A stretch of 38,120 nucleotides of DNA from Candidatus Parcubacteria bacterium (GCA_003599175.1 QZIY01000027.1:1-38120), one strand, 5' to 3'. Counted from the stretch's first letter, positions 21,131 to 29,084 are shown. Made by a program: numbers and translations. Notes: generated by a model not told the origin, from the letters alone.

Positions 21131-21513
21131 TGAAGAAGCGCAAGAAGCCATTTGTAGTGACCCACGGCTCCTATCCGTTCGACGTGATGGTATGTATCGG
21201 GACTACTCACGCCGAGGTCATAAAGGCTCTAAACAAAAAGATGGGCAGAAAAATGGACAAGGAGGAAGCTGACTACCTTGAATTGCACAGTATCGGACGC
21301 ACTGTGATGCTGGACGGCGGCCAAACTATTCTAATGGCCGAAGATTTGAAGAATAATCCCGACTTCCATGCAAACCTATCGCATGAAATTCTCCATGCCG
21401 TTTCCTTCCTATTCGATCGGGTTGGCCTCCCACACACCACACAGGGCGATGAGGCTTGGGCATACCAAGTGGGTCATCTAACCAGAGAGATATACAAACA
21501 CCTCTATGCCTGA
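21127..21513 (+). CDS. HExxH metallopeptidase-like protein
   Basis: This protein has 128 residues. ANLSHEILHAVSFLFDRVG (about residues 82-100) holds HExxH, and a downstream GDEAWAYQVGHLTREIY supplies a possible third ligand (Glu/His). It resembles small phage metalloprotease-fold proteins. It could process a virion protein or be structural. It lies between terminase and glycosyltransferase genes with overlaps on both sides. It is related in motif, not obviously in sequence, to the early HEILH protein at 8566. Confidence 0.65.
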   Translation: MMKKRKKPFVVTHGSYPFDVMVCIGTTHAEVIKALNKKMGRKMDKEEADYLELHSIGRTVMLDGGQTILMAEDLKNNPDFHANLSHEILHAVSFLFDRVGLPHTTQGDEAWAYQVGHLTREIYKHLYA

Positions 21514-22279
21514 CCTCTCCATCCTCATCCCCTCTCGCAACGAACCCTACTTGCAACAAACAGTAGACTCAATCTTCGAGAACTCGGAGGCTGATATTGA
21601 AGTGTTGGTGGGGTTGGACGGTGCTTCCTACGAGGAAACGGGTGCGTTCGCATTGAGAAACGAGTGTCGGGTGTTCGGTTCACCCGTCATCGGCCAGCGA
21701 GCCATGACTAACATGCTCGCCGAGGAAGCAAAAGGCGCATACCTTATGAAAGTGGATGCACATTGCTCATTTGGCCCCGGCTTCGACCGTATACTCCTCG
21801 AAACTATAGAGGACGATGTGATTCTCTCCCCGCTCATGTACCCACTCGATGTGCCGGGATGGACCATAAACCACCACAAGCCAATGTCTAACTTCGTGTT
21901 TGACGAGAACTTTGTGATGCAGTTCGCCCCGGAAAGAGAGGAAAAGACCCATGAGGTCATGTGCCTACAAGGTTCAGCCTTCATGCTCACCAAAGACCTC
22001 TACTTTGAACTCGGATTGGATGAAAAAGCATTCGGGTCATGGGGTTCCCAGGGTGTAGAGATAGGCTGCAAGGCATGGTTCAACGGCAAACGCTGTATGA
22101 CCACTAAAAAGACCTTCTACGGTCATCTATTCAGAACTACTGACGCTGACTTCCCCTACGATCGGGGAGAAAACCCAGGAAAACAGTCAAATGAGCTATG
22201 TAAACGCTTATTTGGCGAGCACCCTAAACTTGACTGGCTTAGAGAGAAGTTCTCCACACCACAAATGCCTGTAAGTTAG
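21506..22279 (+). CDS. GT-A family glycosyltransferase
   Basis: This protein has 257 residues. LSILIPSRNEPYLQQTVDSI opens a GT-A fold. IEVLVGLDGAS and MKVDAHCSFGPGF carry the metal-binding Asp (DxH, as in polypeptide GalNAc-transferase-like enzymes). GSWGSQGVEIGCKAWFNG holds the catalytic-base region, and a terminal His occurs in FYGHLFR. All core elements appear intact. It could glycosylate virion proteins, host surface glycans or DNA bases. With the FkbM-type enzyme at 3539 a glycan-decorating pair is possible. Expression with terminase and portal suggests a virion role. Confidence 0.85.
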   Translation: MPDLSILIPSRNEPYLQQTVDSIFENSEADIEVLVGLDGASYEETGAFALRNECRVFGSPVIGQRAMTNMLAEEAKGAYLMKVDAHCSFGPGFDRILLETIEDDVILSPLMYPLDVPGWTINHHKPMSNFVFDENFVMQFAPEREEKTHEVMCLQGSAFMLTKDLYFELGLDEKAFGSWGSQGVEIGCKAWFNGKRCMTTKKTFYGHLFRTTDADFPYDRGENPGKQSNELCKRLFGEHPKLDWLREKFSTPQMPVS

Positions 22280-22294
22280 TAGCCTATAGACACA

Positions 22295-22502
22295 AGCCGC
22301 TATGGTGTTGTGGCGGCTCGGAGAGCGGAGTCGAGGCTACTGCAAGCTCTCTTAAATTGGCAGAGTATGGAGCCGAAAGGCTGTGAAGTATATCTGACAC
22401 CTCGCAGTCCGGTTAGAAACCTCGGGCCTTCGGCTCCTACACCAACGAGAGGCCGGACTGAGAATGACATAAGCGCAACCCCTGACTCAACATCGGGGGT
22501 TG
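22295..22502 (+). ncRNA. Structured RNA with H-type pseudoknot candidate
   Basis: This 274-bp gap before the portal gene has no convincing ORF. Elements: AGCCGC/GCGGCT (22295-22318); GAGAGC/GCTCTC (22321-22326, 22346-22351); stem 1 GGAGCCGAA/TTCGGCTCC (22369-22377, 22429-22437); stem 2 CAGTCCGG/CCGGACTG (22405-22412, 22453-22460). The arms interleave (1-2-1'-2'), the order of an H-type pseudoknot. A hairpin CAACCCC/GGGGTTG (22476-22502) follows and may end the transcript. The + strand is assumed from flanking genes. Confidence 0.55.
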
Positions 22503-22506
22503 TTGC

Positions 22507-22544
22507 GTTATCCCCAACACAAGGTTGTATTTTGACGGCATTGT
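22507..22544 (+). promoter_or_regulatory. GTTATCCCC-class promoter before portal gene
   Basis: GTTATCCCCA (22507-22516), 22 bp, CATTGT (22539-22544). ATG 22554 is 9 bp further. TTGCGTTATCCCCA is shared with the site at 18194, also just after a hairpin. The -10 match is weaker than in the others. Confidence 0.5.
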
Positions 22545-22553
22545 GCTAGGTGA

Positions 22554-24368
22554 ATGGCTAGCATACACGAGATTGTCAGGACTGCGGAAGATAGCTATCT
22601 CCGTGGCACTACCAAGCTTGGCGAATACGTCGAGTGGGACATGCACGACACGATCGAGCGGGTAGACGCCTACCTGAACTCTCGCCATACCTCAGGCCCG
22701 ACTGATTCACTAGGGCGGGAGAAGCCTTTCTTCAACATCGTCACGGCCGCGACGAACATCTGGTATCGCGCTACCGACCTCGACCGCAAGGACATCCGCA
22801 TCCTCCCGAGCAAGTCAGATGAGACTGCGCTCGCATTCATGGCAACCGTCCTCCTCCACAAGTGGATGAAAGAGGCTCGGTTCGGGGTATTCCTCAACGA
22901 TTGGGGCCGCGCACTCGCCCGCTACGGTTCAGCAGTCTGCAAGTTCGTCGAGAAGGACGGGCAGCTCGTGCCTTCGGTCATCCCCTGGAACCGGCTCATT
23001 GTCGATCCGGTTGATTTTGACGGCCTCCCCCGGATTGAAAAGCTCTACCTCACACCGGCGCAGCTGAAGCAGAACAAGCTCTACGACCAGCAGATGGTTG
23101 ACGATTTGCTCTCTGCCAAGCAGTCACGAGAAACGCTTGATGGCGAGCAGAAGGACAACCTCTCCAATTTCATAGAACTCTACGAGGTACACGGCTACCT
23201 CCCGGCGAATCTTCTTGAGGACGAGCCTGACGAGGAGGACGACACCTACGTTCAGCAGATGCATGTCATCGCCTACGTCGCCACCGGCAAGGGCGAACAT
23301 GCCGATTTCACGCTCTACAAGGGCCGGGAGAAGAAAGACCCGTACATGATCACCCACCTCATCAAAGAGGACGGTCGCACGCTCTCCATCGGCGCAGTCG
23401 AGTACCTATTCGACGCTCAGTGGATGGTCAACCACTCGATGAAGAACATGAAGGACACGCTCGACCTGGCCTCAAAGCTCATCTTCCAGACGGCTGACCC
23501 ACGCTACCAGGGTAAGAACGTCCTCTCAGCCATCGAGACCGGAGACATTTTCGTATACGACGACAAGAAGGGACCACTCACCCGCATTGCAAACGATAAG
23601 CCCGACATTCAGGCGTTCCAGAACTTCGCTAAGGAGTGGCAGGCCATCGGGCAGGAGCTGACCGCGACCCCAGATTCGCTTCGCGGTGCGACTCCCCCAT
23701 CGGGTACGGCTCTCGGCACGGTGCAAATCGTCACGTCCCAGGGACTCTCGCTCTTCGAGATCATGACCGAGAACAAGGGACTGCATGTCGAGGACATGAT
23801 GCGCGAGTACATCCTTCCCTTCCTCAAGAAGCAGATGGACACGAAGGACGAGATTATGACAATCCTCGACGACGAGCAGATCACCGAAATCGACGCCATG
23901 TGGGTGCCGAAGGAGGCAATCAAGCGATACAACCAGCAGATCAAGGATGAGCTTTTGAAGGACGACCCCGACCTCGGTGTCCTCTCCCCCTACCAGGCAG
24001 ACATGTTTGAGGGAGAAGTGCGGAAAGACCTCGCGCCTCTCGGTAATAAGCGGTTCTTCAAGGTCTCCGACATCGAGGAGAAGTCATGGAAGGACGCACT
24101 CAAGGACTTCGAGATGACCATCTCGGTCGAGGTCACGAACGAGCAGTCTGAGAAGCAGGCGGTACTTACGACCCTCTCTGCTCTCCTCCAGACCATCGCT
24201 GGAAATCCGATGATTCTACAAGACCCGAACGCTAAGCTCCTCTTCAACAAGATTATCCAGGAGACCGGTGTCATCTCCCCACTTCAGCTCTCCGCAGCAT
24301 CCGCACAGCCAGCTCCTCAGGGCTCTCCTCCGGGTGGAACTGAGGCATTAGAAACGCTAACTACCTAA
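22554..24368 (+). CDS. Portal protein
   Basis: This protein has 604 residues. The N-terminal segment (FFNIVTAATNIWYRATDLDRKD) and the middle VKDGQLVPSVIPWNRLIVD-type strand, here FVEKDGQLVPSVIPWNRLI, follow the portal pattern. ATPDSLRGATPPSGTALG is the clip/stem region seen in podo- and siphophage portals, and a long helical C-terminal part follows. It forms the dodecameric DNA channel at one capsid vertex. The gene order terL-portal-scaffold-capsid supports this. The C terminus ends in a Gln/Pro/Gly-rich tail. Confidence 0.9.
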   Translation: MASIHEIVRTAEDSYLRGTTKLGEYVEWDMHDTIERVDAYLNSRHTSGPTDSLGREKPFFNIVTAATNIWYRATDLDRKDIRILPSKSDETALAFMATVLLHKWMKEARFGVFLNDWGRALARYGSAVCKFVEKDGQLVPSVIPWNRLIVDPVDFDGLPRIEKLYLTPAQLKQNKLYDQQMVDDLLSAKQSRETLDGEQKDNLSNFIELYEVHGYLPANLLEDEPDEEDDTYVQQMHVIAYVATGKGEHADFTLYKGREKKDPYMITHLIKEDGRTLSIGAVEYLFDAQWMVNHSMKNMKDTLDLASKLIFQTADPRYQGKNVLSAIETGDIFVYDDKKGPLTRIANDKPDIQAFQNFAKEWQAIGQELTATPDSLRGATPPSGTALGTVQIVTSQGLSLFEIMTENKGLHVEDMMREYILPFLKKQMDTKDEIMTILDDEQITEIDAMWVPKEAIKRYNQQIKDELLKDDPDLGVLSPYQADMFEGEVRKDLAPLGNKRFFKVSDIEEKSWKDALKDFEMTISVEVTNEQSEKQAVLTTLSALLQTIAGNPMILQDPNAKLLFNKIIQETGVISPLQLSAASAQPAPQGSPPGGTEALETLTT

Positions 24369-24370
24369 GC

Positions 24371-24742
24371 ATGGCAGAACGGGCAACGCTTAAGGACGTG
24401 CTCAACTACGAGCCGGACAAGTATCTTGCAGATGACGAGGTTGCACTGATCCAGAACGCGATCAAGTACAACCCGACGCTTCTCAAGGTACTCAGGAAGA
24501 TTCTCCTCCCGACGTACAAGGATATAGAACTCCCGAACGAGGAGCTTGAGTCGGACATCTTTAATCAGGGACGTGTATGGGCGCAGATCCCCGCAGAAGA
24601 AGCAAAGATTCTCGCCGTCGCACGACAGGACGCCATCGCATTCGTCATGAACGGCCTCGTGAAGCTCCGCGTTATCGCGGGACTTGAGGAGGAGTCAGAG
24701 GAATCGAAGGCCGAGCGTCGCAAGAAAGACTCAGCGAAGTAG
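24371..24742 (+). CDS. Head-region protein, unknown function
   Basis: This protein has 123 residues, wholly helical in appearance (LKDVLNYEPDKYLADDEVAL; LLKVLRKILLPTYKDIEL), with a Glu/Lys-rich C terminus. It starts 2 bp after the portal gene. It may be a portal-associated or head-assembly factor. No family is recognised. Confidence 0.6.
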   Translation: MAERATLKDVLNYEPDKYLADDEVALIQNAIKYNPTLLKVLRKILLPTYKDIELPNEELESDIFNQGRVWAQIPAEEAKILAVARQDAIAFVMNGLVKLRVIAGLEEESEESKAERRKKDSAK

Positions 24743-24743
24743 C

Positions 24744-24781
24744 GTTATCCCCACTTTTAATGGGGTTGACACGCATATAGT
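24744..24781 (+). promoter_or_regulatory. GTTATCCCC-class promoter before scaffold and capsid genes
   Basis: GTTATCCCCA (24744-24753), 22 bp, TATAGT (24776-24781). The predicted start near 24788 gives a ~23-base leader. CCCCA/TGGGG (24749-24765) can form a hairpin. TGGGGTTGACAC (24761) recurs as TGGGGTTAACAC at 25349. Confidence 0.55.
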
Positions 24782-24810
24782 GCATTTATCAGAGTTATCC
24801 ATCTCTCAAA

Positions 24811-25338
24811 ATGGACGAAAACAACCAGGACGGCTCGGAAGTCCTTGAAACAACCGAGGAAGTAGCAGAGGAGACTATTGAAACTCCTGAAGAGTCTGCG
24901 GAAGATCGCCTCACACGCATCGAAGCAGAGAAGGCTGAATTGGAGGCGAAGAACAAGCAATTGTACGAGCGCGCCAAGAAAGCTGAGGAAGCGAAGAAAG
25001 CTGAACCTTCCAACGAAACGAATCTCTCCCCCAAGGACTTCTTGGCACTTACTGAACATAAGGTGTCGTCCGAAGACTTCGACGAGGTTATCAGGGTCGC
25101 AAAGATTCTCGATAAGCCCGTCCATGAAGCACTCCGTGACGCAACGCTCAAGACGATCTTGGAGCAGAGGACCGAAGAGCGCCGTACCGCTTCAGCAACC
25201 AACACGCGCGGTTCGTCACGTGGAGCCGCTAAGGTTTCAGGAGACGACCTCCTGCGTCGGGCTGAGGCAACCGGCGAAGTCCCCGACTCTGATGAAGGGA
25301 TGAGGGCTCTCGCTCTGGCACGCGCTCAAGGCAAGTAG
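24811..25338 (+). CDS. Scaffolding protein
   Basis: This protein has 175 residues. A long acidic start (ETTEEVAEETIETPEESAED) is followed by a coiled coil (LTRIEAEKAELEAKNKQLYE) and a helical part with LSPKDFLALTEHKVSSEDFD. A basic, disordered stretch and a short terminal helix (DLLRRAEATGEVP) end the protein. Composition and the position directly before the capsid gene fit a scaffold. No protease motif is present. Confidence 0.8.
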   Translation: MDENNQDGSEVLETTEEVAEETIETPEESAEDRLTRIEAEKAELEAKNKQLYERAKKAEEAKKAEPSNETNLSPKDFLALTEHKVSSEDFDEVIRVAKILDKPVHEALRDATLKTILEQRTEERRTASATNTRGSSRGAAKVSGDDLLRRAEATGEVPDSDEGMRALALARAQGK

Positions 25339-25347
25339 ACACAACGG

Positions 25348-25371
25348 GTGGGGTTAACACTTTAGCCCCAC
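25348..25371 (+). promoter_or_regulatory. Hairpin 5 bp before capsid start
   Basis: GTGGGG (25348-25353) pairs with CCCCAC (25366-25371). The loop lacks a Shine-Dalgarno, so the stem may set start-codon access or mRNA ends for the capsid message. Confidence 0.4.
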
Positions 25372-25375
25372 ATTA

Positions 25376-26233
25376 ATGGCAAATACACTTTCCACGTACA
25401 CTCTACGTGACAAGTACCTCAAGGCATCTCTTGAGACCCAGCTTCGCAACAACTCCATCGCGGCAAACATCTTCCGCGTGGATATGTCGGAGCAGAAGCG
25501 CATTCAGAATCCGTACATCACCCAGCAGACCGCCGCTATCCAGGCAGTCGCTGGTACGTACTCGGTGTCGGCGATGACGACCACCGATGACACCCTTACC
25601 GTCTCGGAAGAGGTCGTCTTCGGTACGCACGTCTTCGACTTCGAGGAGCGCACGAGCCAGTTCAACCTTACTGCTGATTTCCTCGATGACCTCGCCTACT
25701 CGGTGATGGACAAGGCCCAGCAGTACGCGCTCAACAAGGTGCTCGATGACGCTACCTCGACCTACACCACCCCGGCAGGTGGCTTCACCACGGCAGCTAA
25801 CATCCCGGTGATCGTCTCGAACCTTCTCTCGAAGGTCGCAGGCTACGCACAGGGTACGCCGAACCGCCACTTCCTCGTTATCGAGAACACCGACGTCGTT
25901 GGTGTCGCACAGGCAGCGTTCAGCTCCGGCTACAACTACGCTGACCAGGCACTCAACAACGGCCCGCAGTACAAGTACGGCGGCGTGGACATCTTCGTTG
26001 TCCGCACCGGCACCTTCGTCACCGCGACCCTCGGTACGCTCTCGGCTACCAACTCGGGCCACCGCCTCTTCGGTGTCAAGGGCGTCGCTACCTACGCGAT
26101 GCCGCGCGGCATCCGCTACGAGGAGAAGGGCGTCTCGGGCAAGACCGGCAAGGAAGTCGTCGCATACGCAATCTGCGGTGCGAAGGCATGGACCCCGCGT
26201 GCTGCCCTGTTCGTGGACATCACGATCGCCTAA
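25376..26233 (+). CDS. Major capsid protein (HK97 fold)
   Basis: This protein has 285 residues. The N-terminal arm (TLRDKYLKASLETQLRNNSI) and the E-loop-like segment (YSVSAMTTTDDTLTVSEEVV) are visible. A spine-helix region follows (FNLTADFLDDLAYSVMDKAQ), then an A-domain with PNRHFLVIENTDVVGV and a terminal strand pair (VVAYAICGAKAWTPRAALF). The order scaffold-capsid and a length near 300 residues fit. Codons are strongly GC-biased, as expected for a highly expressed gene. No N-terminal delta domain is fused; the separate scaffold replaces it. Confidence 0.9.
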   Translation: MANTLSTYTLRDKYLKASLETQLRNNSIAANIFRVDMSEQKRIQNPYITQQTAAIQAVAGTYSVSAMTTTDDTLTVSEEVVFGTHVFDFEERTSQFNLTADFLDDLAYSVMDKAQQYALNKVLDDATSTYTTPAGGFTTAANIPVIVSNLLSKVAGYAQGTPNRHFLVIENTDVVGVAQAAFSSGYNYADQALNNGPQYKYGGVDIFVVRTGTFVTATLGTLSATNSGHRLFGVKGVATYAMPRGIRYEEKGVSGKTGKEVVAYAICGAKAWTPRAALFVDITIA

Positions 26234-26239
26234 CCATTA

Positions 26240-26297
26240 CCAGCTCGCTTTGCGGGCTGGATGGGAGAGGTGGATACCCACCCGTTGCGCCTCTCCC
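26240..26297 (+). terminator. Double hairpin after capsid gene
   Basis: CCAGCTCGC-TTT-GCGGGCTGG (26240-26260) is a 9-bp stem with one G-U. GGGAGAGG/CCTCTCCC (26263-26297) encloses GGTGG-ATAC-CCACC. No T-run follows, so these more likely stabilise or process the capsid mRNA than stop transcription. Confidence 0.5.
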
Positions 26298-26326
26298 GCC
26301 CAGCTCGTAAGGCTAACCAAACTTAC

Positions 26327-26545
26327 ATGGCAAAGAAAGAGAAAGACGTTGTCGAGGAGGCTCCGGTCGTCCTTGAAGCCCCTGATCTCCCGCTTGAAGA
26401 GGTGGATGTCGTGTCCGCTCCGGCTGGTGATCGTAAGGCTCGTTGGGAGAAGTTTCTCGCAGACGCTGAGAAGCAGAACCCGGTCAAGTTCGCAGTCAAG
26501 AAGGCTAACGGTGAGTTCGACGAGATCCCCGAATCCTTCCGTTAA
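26327..26545 (+). CDS. Small head-region protein
   Basis: This protein has 72 residues from ATG 26327. The middle is acidic and Pro-rich (EEAPVVLEAPDLPLEEVDVV). The C-terminal half, WEKFLADAEKQNP then KFAVKKANGEFDEIP, looks like a short helix plus hairpin. It may bind the capsid surface or connect head parts. No family is recognised. Confidence 0.55.
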   Translation: MAKKEKDVVEEAPVVLEAPDLPLEEVDVVSAPAGDRKARWEKFLADAEKQNPVKFAVKKANGEFDEIPESFR

Positions 26546-26567
26546 TTACCAGTTAGTCCTTTGCTAA

Positions 26568-27086
26568 ATGGACATCCTCAAAACCATCATCGTCGCAGGA
26601 GCAATCTCCCTCTCTGTCGCTATCGGATTCTCCGTGATCGACAAGGGTGAGGTCGTCGGTGCGCTCTCCAGCCCGAATGTCCCCTCGTACTTGAACGTAC
26701 AGGGCTACTTCGTTCAGGGCGGTGGCGTTTCGACCGTAACTCCGGTCACCTCGACCGTGACGCTCACGCACGCCCAGATGGTTGACGCGAACGTCATCAC
26801 GTTCACCGCGTCTTCCACTCAGGCTGCGCTCACCGCGACGCTCCCTGCATCGACCACGTTCCCGCTTCCCGTAGAAGCAGGCTCGTACCGTTCCTGGGTC
26901 ATTGAGAACCCGTTCACCGCCGCTGCAACCACCACCACGATTGCTGCTGGTACGGGTATCGACCTCCAGGTGCCGGACGGCCAGAACGTCGTCATCGGTA
27001 TCAACAACTACGCATTCCTGACCTGCTTACGCGAGGCAAGCACGGACATTGTGTGCCGGGTCGACGAGACCATCCCCGCAGATTAG
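26568..27086 (+). CDS. Capsid-region beta protein with N-terminal membrane segment
   Basis: This protein has 172 residues. Residues 6-23 (TIIVAGAISLSVAIGFSV) are hydrophobic without a clear cleavage box. The rest is a Thr/Ala/Val-rich beta domain (STVTLTHAQMVDANVITFTA; SWVIENPFTAAATTTTIAAG) with two late Cys. The position suggests a decoration or head protein, but a membrane or secretion signal is unusual for one. It forms a pair with the next gene, which has the same plan. Confidence 0.55.
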   Translation: MDILKTIIVAGAISLSVAIGFSVIDKGEVVGALSSPNVPSYLNVQGYFVQGGGVSTVTPVTSTVTLTHAQMVDANVITFTASSTQAALTATLPASTTFPLPVEAGSYRSWVIENPFTAAATTTTIAAGTGIDLQVPDGQNVVIGINNYAFLTCLREASTDIVCRVDETIPAD

Positions 27087-27099
27087 TTCCTTCCTAGCC

Positions 27100-27152
27100 T
27101 AATTGGCTGGGGCCAGACCGGGAATACTCGTGGTCTGACGAATAGCCAATTA
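27100..27152 (+). promoter_or_regulatory. Bipartite hairpin before secreted head-region gene
   Basis: TAATTGGCT/AGCCAATTA (27100-27108, 27144-27152) encloses CAGACC/GGTCTG (27114-27119, 27132-27137). It ends 4 bp before ATG 27157, leaving no Shine-Dalgarno. Its role may be message processing or translation control. Confidence 0.5.
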
Positions 27153-27156
27153 CCAC

Positions 27157-27603
27157 ATGAAGATACTTACCAATCACGTTCACCTCATCGTGCTTGCGGC
27201 CGTTATCGTCGCGCTCGGCGCATATTCCCTCTTCACGGCCCCGAAGGTCGTGGAAGGTTCGGTATATGACGCCACCGTTATCGGTGTCGCCACGAGTTCA
27301 GCTGCGGTGTCAGTCACCAGTTCGCAGACCATTCTTGCAACCACTACCAGCACCACCGGCACGAGCTACACCCGCGTGTACGCGACTGTCTGCAACCCCT
27401 CAACCACTGTCGTCTACCTGAACATGGACAACGGCAAGGTAGCGGCACTTGCGAATGGCGCGTTCACTGTCGCTATCGCTGCGGCATCCGGATACGACGC
27501 CTGCTTCGAGATCACCGACCGTAACCAGTACAGCGGCACTATCACCGCGTCGTCGACCAACCAGACGGCGGTAACGGTGTACGCCAAGCAGTACGTGCAG
27601 TAG
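27157..27603 (+). CDS. Capsid-region beta protein with signal/anchor sequence
   Basis: This protein has 148 residues. Residues 8-27 (VHLIVLAAVIVALGAYSLFT) form a signal or anchor. The mature part is beta-rich with TSSQTILATTTSTTGTSYTR and VCNPSTTVVYLNMDNGK, and two Cys (VCNPS, DACFE) could form a disulfide. Its architecture matches the protein encoded at 26568. Possible roles are decoration of the virion, or a secreted or membrane product made late. Confidence 0.55.
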   Translation: MKILTNHVHLIVLAAVIVALGAYSLFTAPKVVEGSVYDATVIGVATSSAAVSVTSSQTILATTTSTTGTSYTRVYATVCNPSTTVVYLNMDNGKVAALANGAFTVAIAAASGYDACFEITDRNQYSGTITASSTNQTAVTVYAKQYVQ

Positions 27604-27607
27604 CCCT

Positions 27608-27865
27608 ATGACGCCCGAGGACCGAGAAGCCATCGTCGCCGTCATCAAGGAAACGGTCAACGGGAAAATCGACCGCCTCAACGACAAGATGGATCGCCAC
27701 AACGAGATACACGAGCAGGACATGAAAGAGGTTCGCGCTCACATCGAGGAGACCAAGCCAATCATCGTTGCGTACCAGGGAGGAAGGGTTCTTGGTGAAC
27801 TCATCAAGTGGCTCGCGGGCGTCGGTGCAGCCGTATTACTCGTCTGGTCCTGGGTAGCCAAATAG
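27608..27865 (+). CDS. XhlA-like coiled-coil tail-anchored protein
   Basis: This protein has 85 residues. A coiled coil (IDRLNDKMDRHNEIHEQDMK) leads to a C-terminal membrane helix (LAGVGAAVLLVWSW). This plan is that of XhlA/haemolysin-like phage proteins that work with holins, and of some head-associated anchors. It lies far from the lysis cassette, so a second membrane role is possible. Confidence 0.6.
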   Translation: MTPEDREAIVAVIKETVNGKIDRLNDKMDRHNEIHEQDMKEVRAHIEETKPIIVAYQGGRVLGELIKWLAGVGAAVLLVWSWVAK

Positions 27866-27868
27866 CCT

Positions 27869-28609
27869 ATGTCTCTAGCATTCTCCGATACCAGCACCTA
27901 CAAGGGCATCATCCAGGAACTCGAACGGGAAATCGGGGAGGACTACGGATACATCTCGGGCAATCCAACCCGCCTCAAGGCCGCCACGGTATCGGTGAAC
28001 CAGGCGTACGACGACTACCTTCCACTGGCATTCCAGGGGTCAGGGACGTGGCAGTTCGACGACTCGAACCACACCGACTACCCCGAGGCACGGCATAACC
28101 TCGTATCAGGACGCAGGGACTATAAGTTCACCACCGACGAGAGCTCCAACCTCATCCTCGACATCCACAAGGTCATGGTTGCCGACTCCTCGGGGGTATT
28201 CCATGAGGCGAAGCCAGTAGACAAGCAGTCAGAAACCGACACCGATGGGCTGTGGGACGGCAGGGATACGGGGGGCTTCCCTATCAAGTACGACAAGACG
28301 GCCAACGCCATCTTCCTTGACCCGATTCCTAACTACAACTACACGGAGGGGCTGAAAATCTTTATCAACCGCGAGCCATCCTACTTCGTCTCTACTGACA
28401 CCTCGAAGAAGCCCGGCGTGCCAGGGCACCACCACCGCTGGTTCGTGATCCGTGCGGCTGAGGACTTTGCCCGGAGGAATAACCTCACCAACTACCCCGC
28501 GATCCGCGCGGAACGCCTGGCGATGGAGGCGTCAATCAAAGAATACTTCGGCTCCCGCAACCGGGACGAGCGGAAGCGATTAGAAGCAGCAAAACACTCA
28601 AACAAATAA
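27869..28609 (+). CDS. Head-tail adaptor (gp4-like)
   Basis: This protein has 246 residues. The start GIIQELEREIGEDYGYISG and SVNQAYDDYLPLAFQGSGTW, the middle RHNLVSGRRDYKFT and FPIKYDKTANAIFLDPIPNY, and a helical end with HHHRWFVIRAAEDFAR match adaptors that sit under the portal in short-tailed and some long-tailed phages. It would join portal and tail hub. The C terminus is Lys/Arg-rich. Confidence 0.7.
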   Translation: MSLAFSDTSTYKGIIQELEREIGEDYGYISGNPTRLKAATVSVNQAYDDYLPLAFQGSGTWQFDDSNHTDYPEARHNLVSGRRDYKFTTDESSNLILDIHKVMVADSSGVFHEAKPVDKQSETDTDGLWDGRDTGGFPIKYDKTANAIFLDPIPNYNYTEGLKIFINREPSYFVSTDTSKKPGVPGHHHRWFVIRAAEDFARRNNLTNYPAIRAERLAMEASIKEYFGSRNRDERKRLEAAKHSNK

Positions 28610-28610
28610 T

Positions 28611-29084
28611 ATGACTGATAAGAATGGAGTCGAAATCAGGGCCGGGCACCTCGTGAAGCGCGAGGGCCTGGTCCTGTACGCAGACGGACTGAAGCGCAAG
28701 GTTTCTAAGAAGACCTGGCTCGTCTCAAAGGTCGAGGACGGCAAGGTGTTCTACCAGGACGAGAACGGCAACGACACGCTCCTCCCATGCCCCAAGAACG
28801 AGGGAGCCTTCCTCATCGTAGGAGACGAGAGCGGCGTATTCCCCGAGCACCAGATTCAGACAGTGAATATAACCCTTGGCGGCGTGGGCCAGAAGTACCG
28901 CGTACACGGGGACGTACCCGAGAAGGATTGGAAGGACGGCGACATCGTACTCATCCACGGCACCGTGTCGAAGGACACCATCGACTCCGGGAAACTTGAA
29001 CTCGTGCCGGATTCGGTCGAACACAAGCACGTGCTCGTAGTGGTGGACGCTATCAGCCTTAATAACCGCGTACACAATGGCTAG
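28611..29084 (+). CDS. Neck/tail-region protein, unknown function
   Basis: This protein has 157 residues, beta-rich with charged loops: NGVEIRAGHLVKREGLVLYA at the N terminus (loosely YopX-like), then TVNITLGGVGQKYRVHGDVP and KHVLVVVDAI. It overlaps the next gene by 8 bp. It is likely structural. No family call is safe. Confidence 0.5.
   Translation: MTDKNGVEIRAGHLVKREGLVLYADGLKRKVSKKTWLVSKVEDGKVFYQDENGNDTLLPCPKNEGAFLIVGDESGVFPEHQIQTVNITLGGVGQKYRVHGDVPEKDWKDGDIVLIHGTVSKDTIDSGKLELVPDSVEHKHVLVVVDAISLNNRVHNG

Noticed and set aside
22369-22445. Possible tRNA with GGAGCCG/CGGCTCC acceptor and ACCA after it
   Set aside because: There is no TTC-type T-loop, D-arm or anticodon arm, and the length is short. 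The pairs fit a pseudoknot better.
22310-22549. 79-codon + frame before the portal gene
   Set aside because: It runs through the pseudoknot and promoter box and has no start signal or family features.
24766-24771. TTGACA before the scaffold gene as a standard -35
   Set aside because: No acceptable -10 lies 16-18 bp downstream. TATAGT is only 4 bp away.
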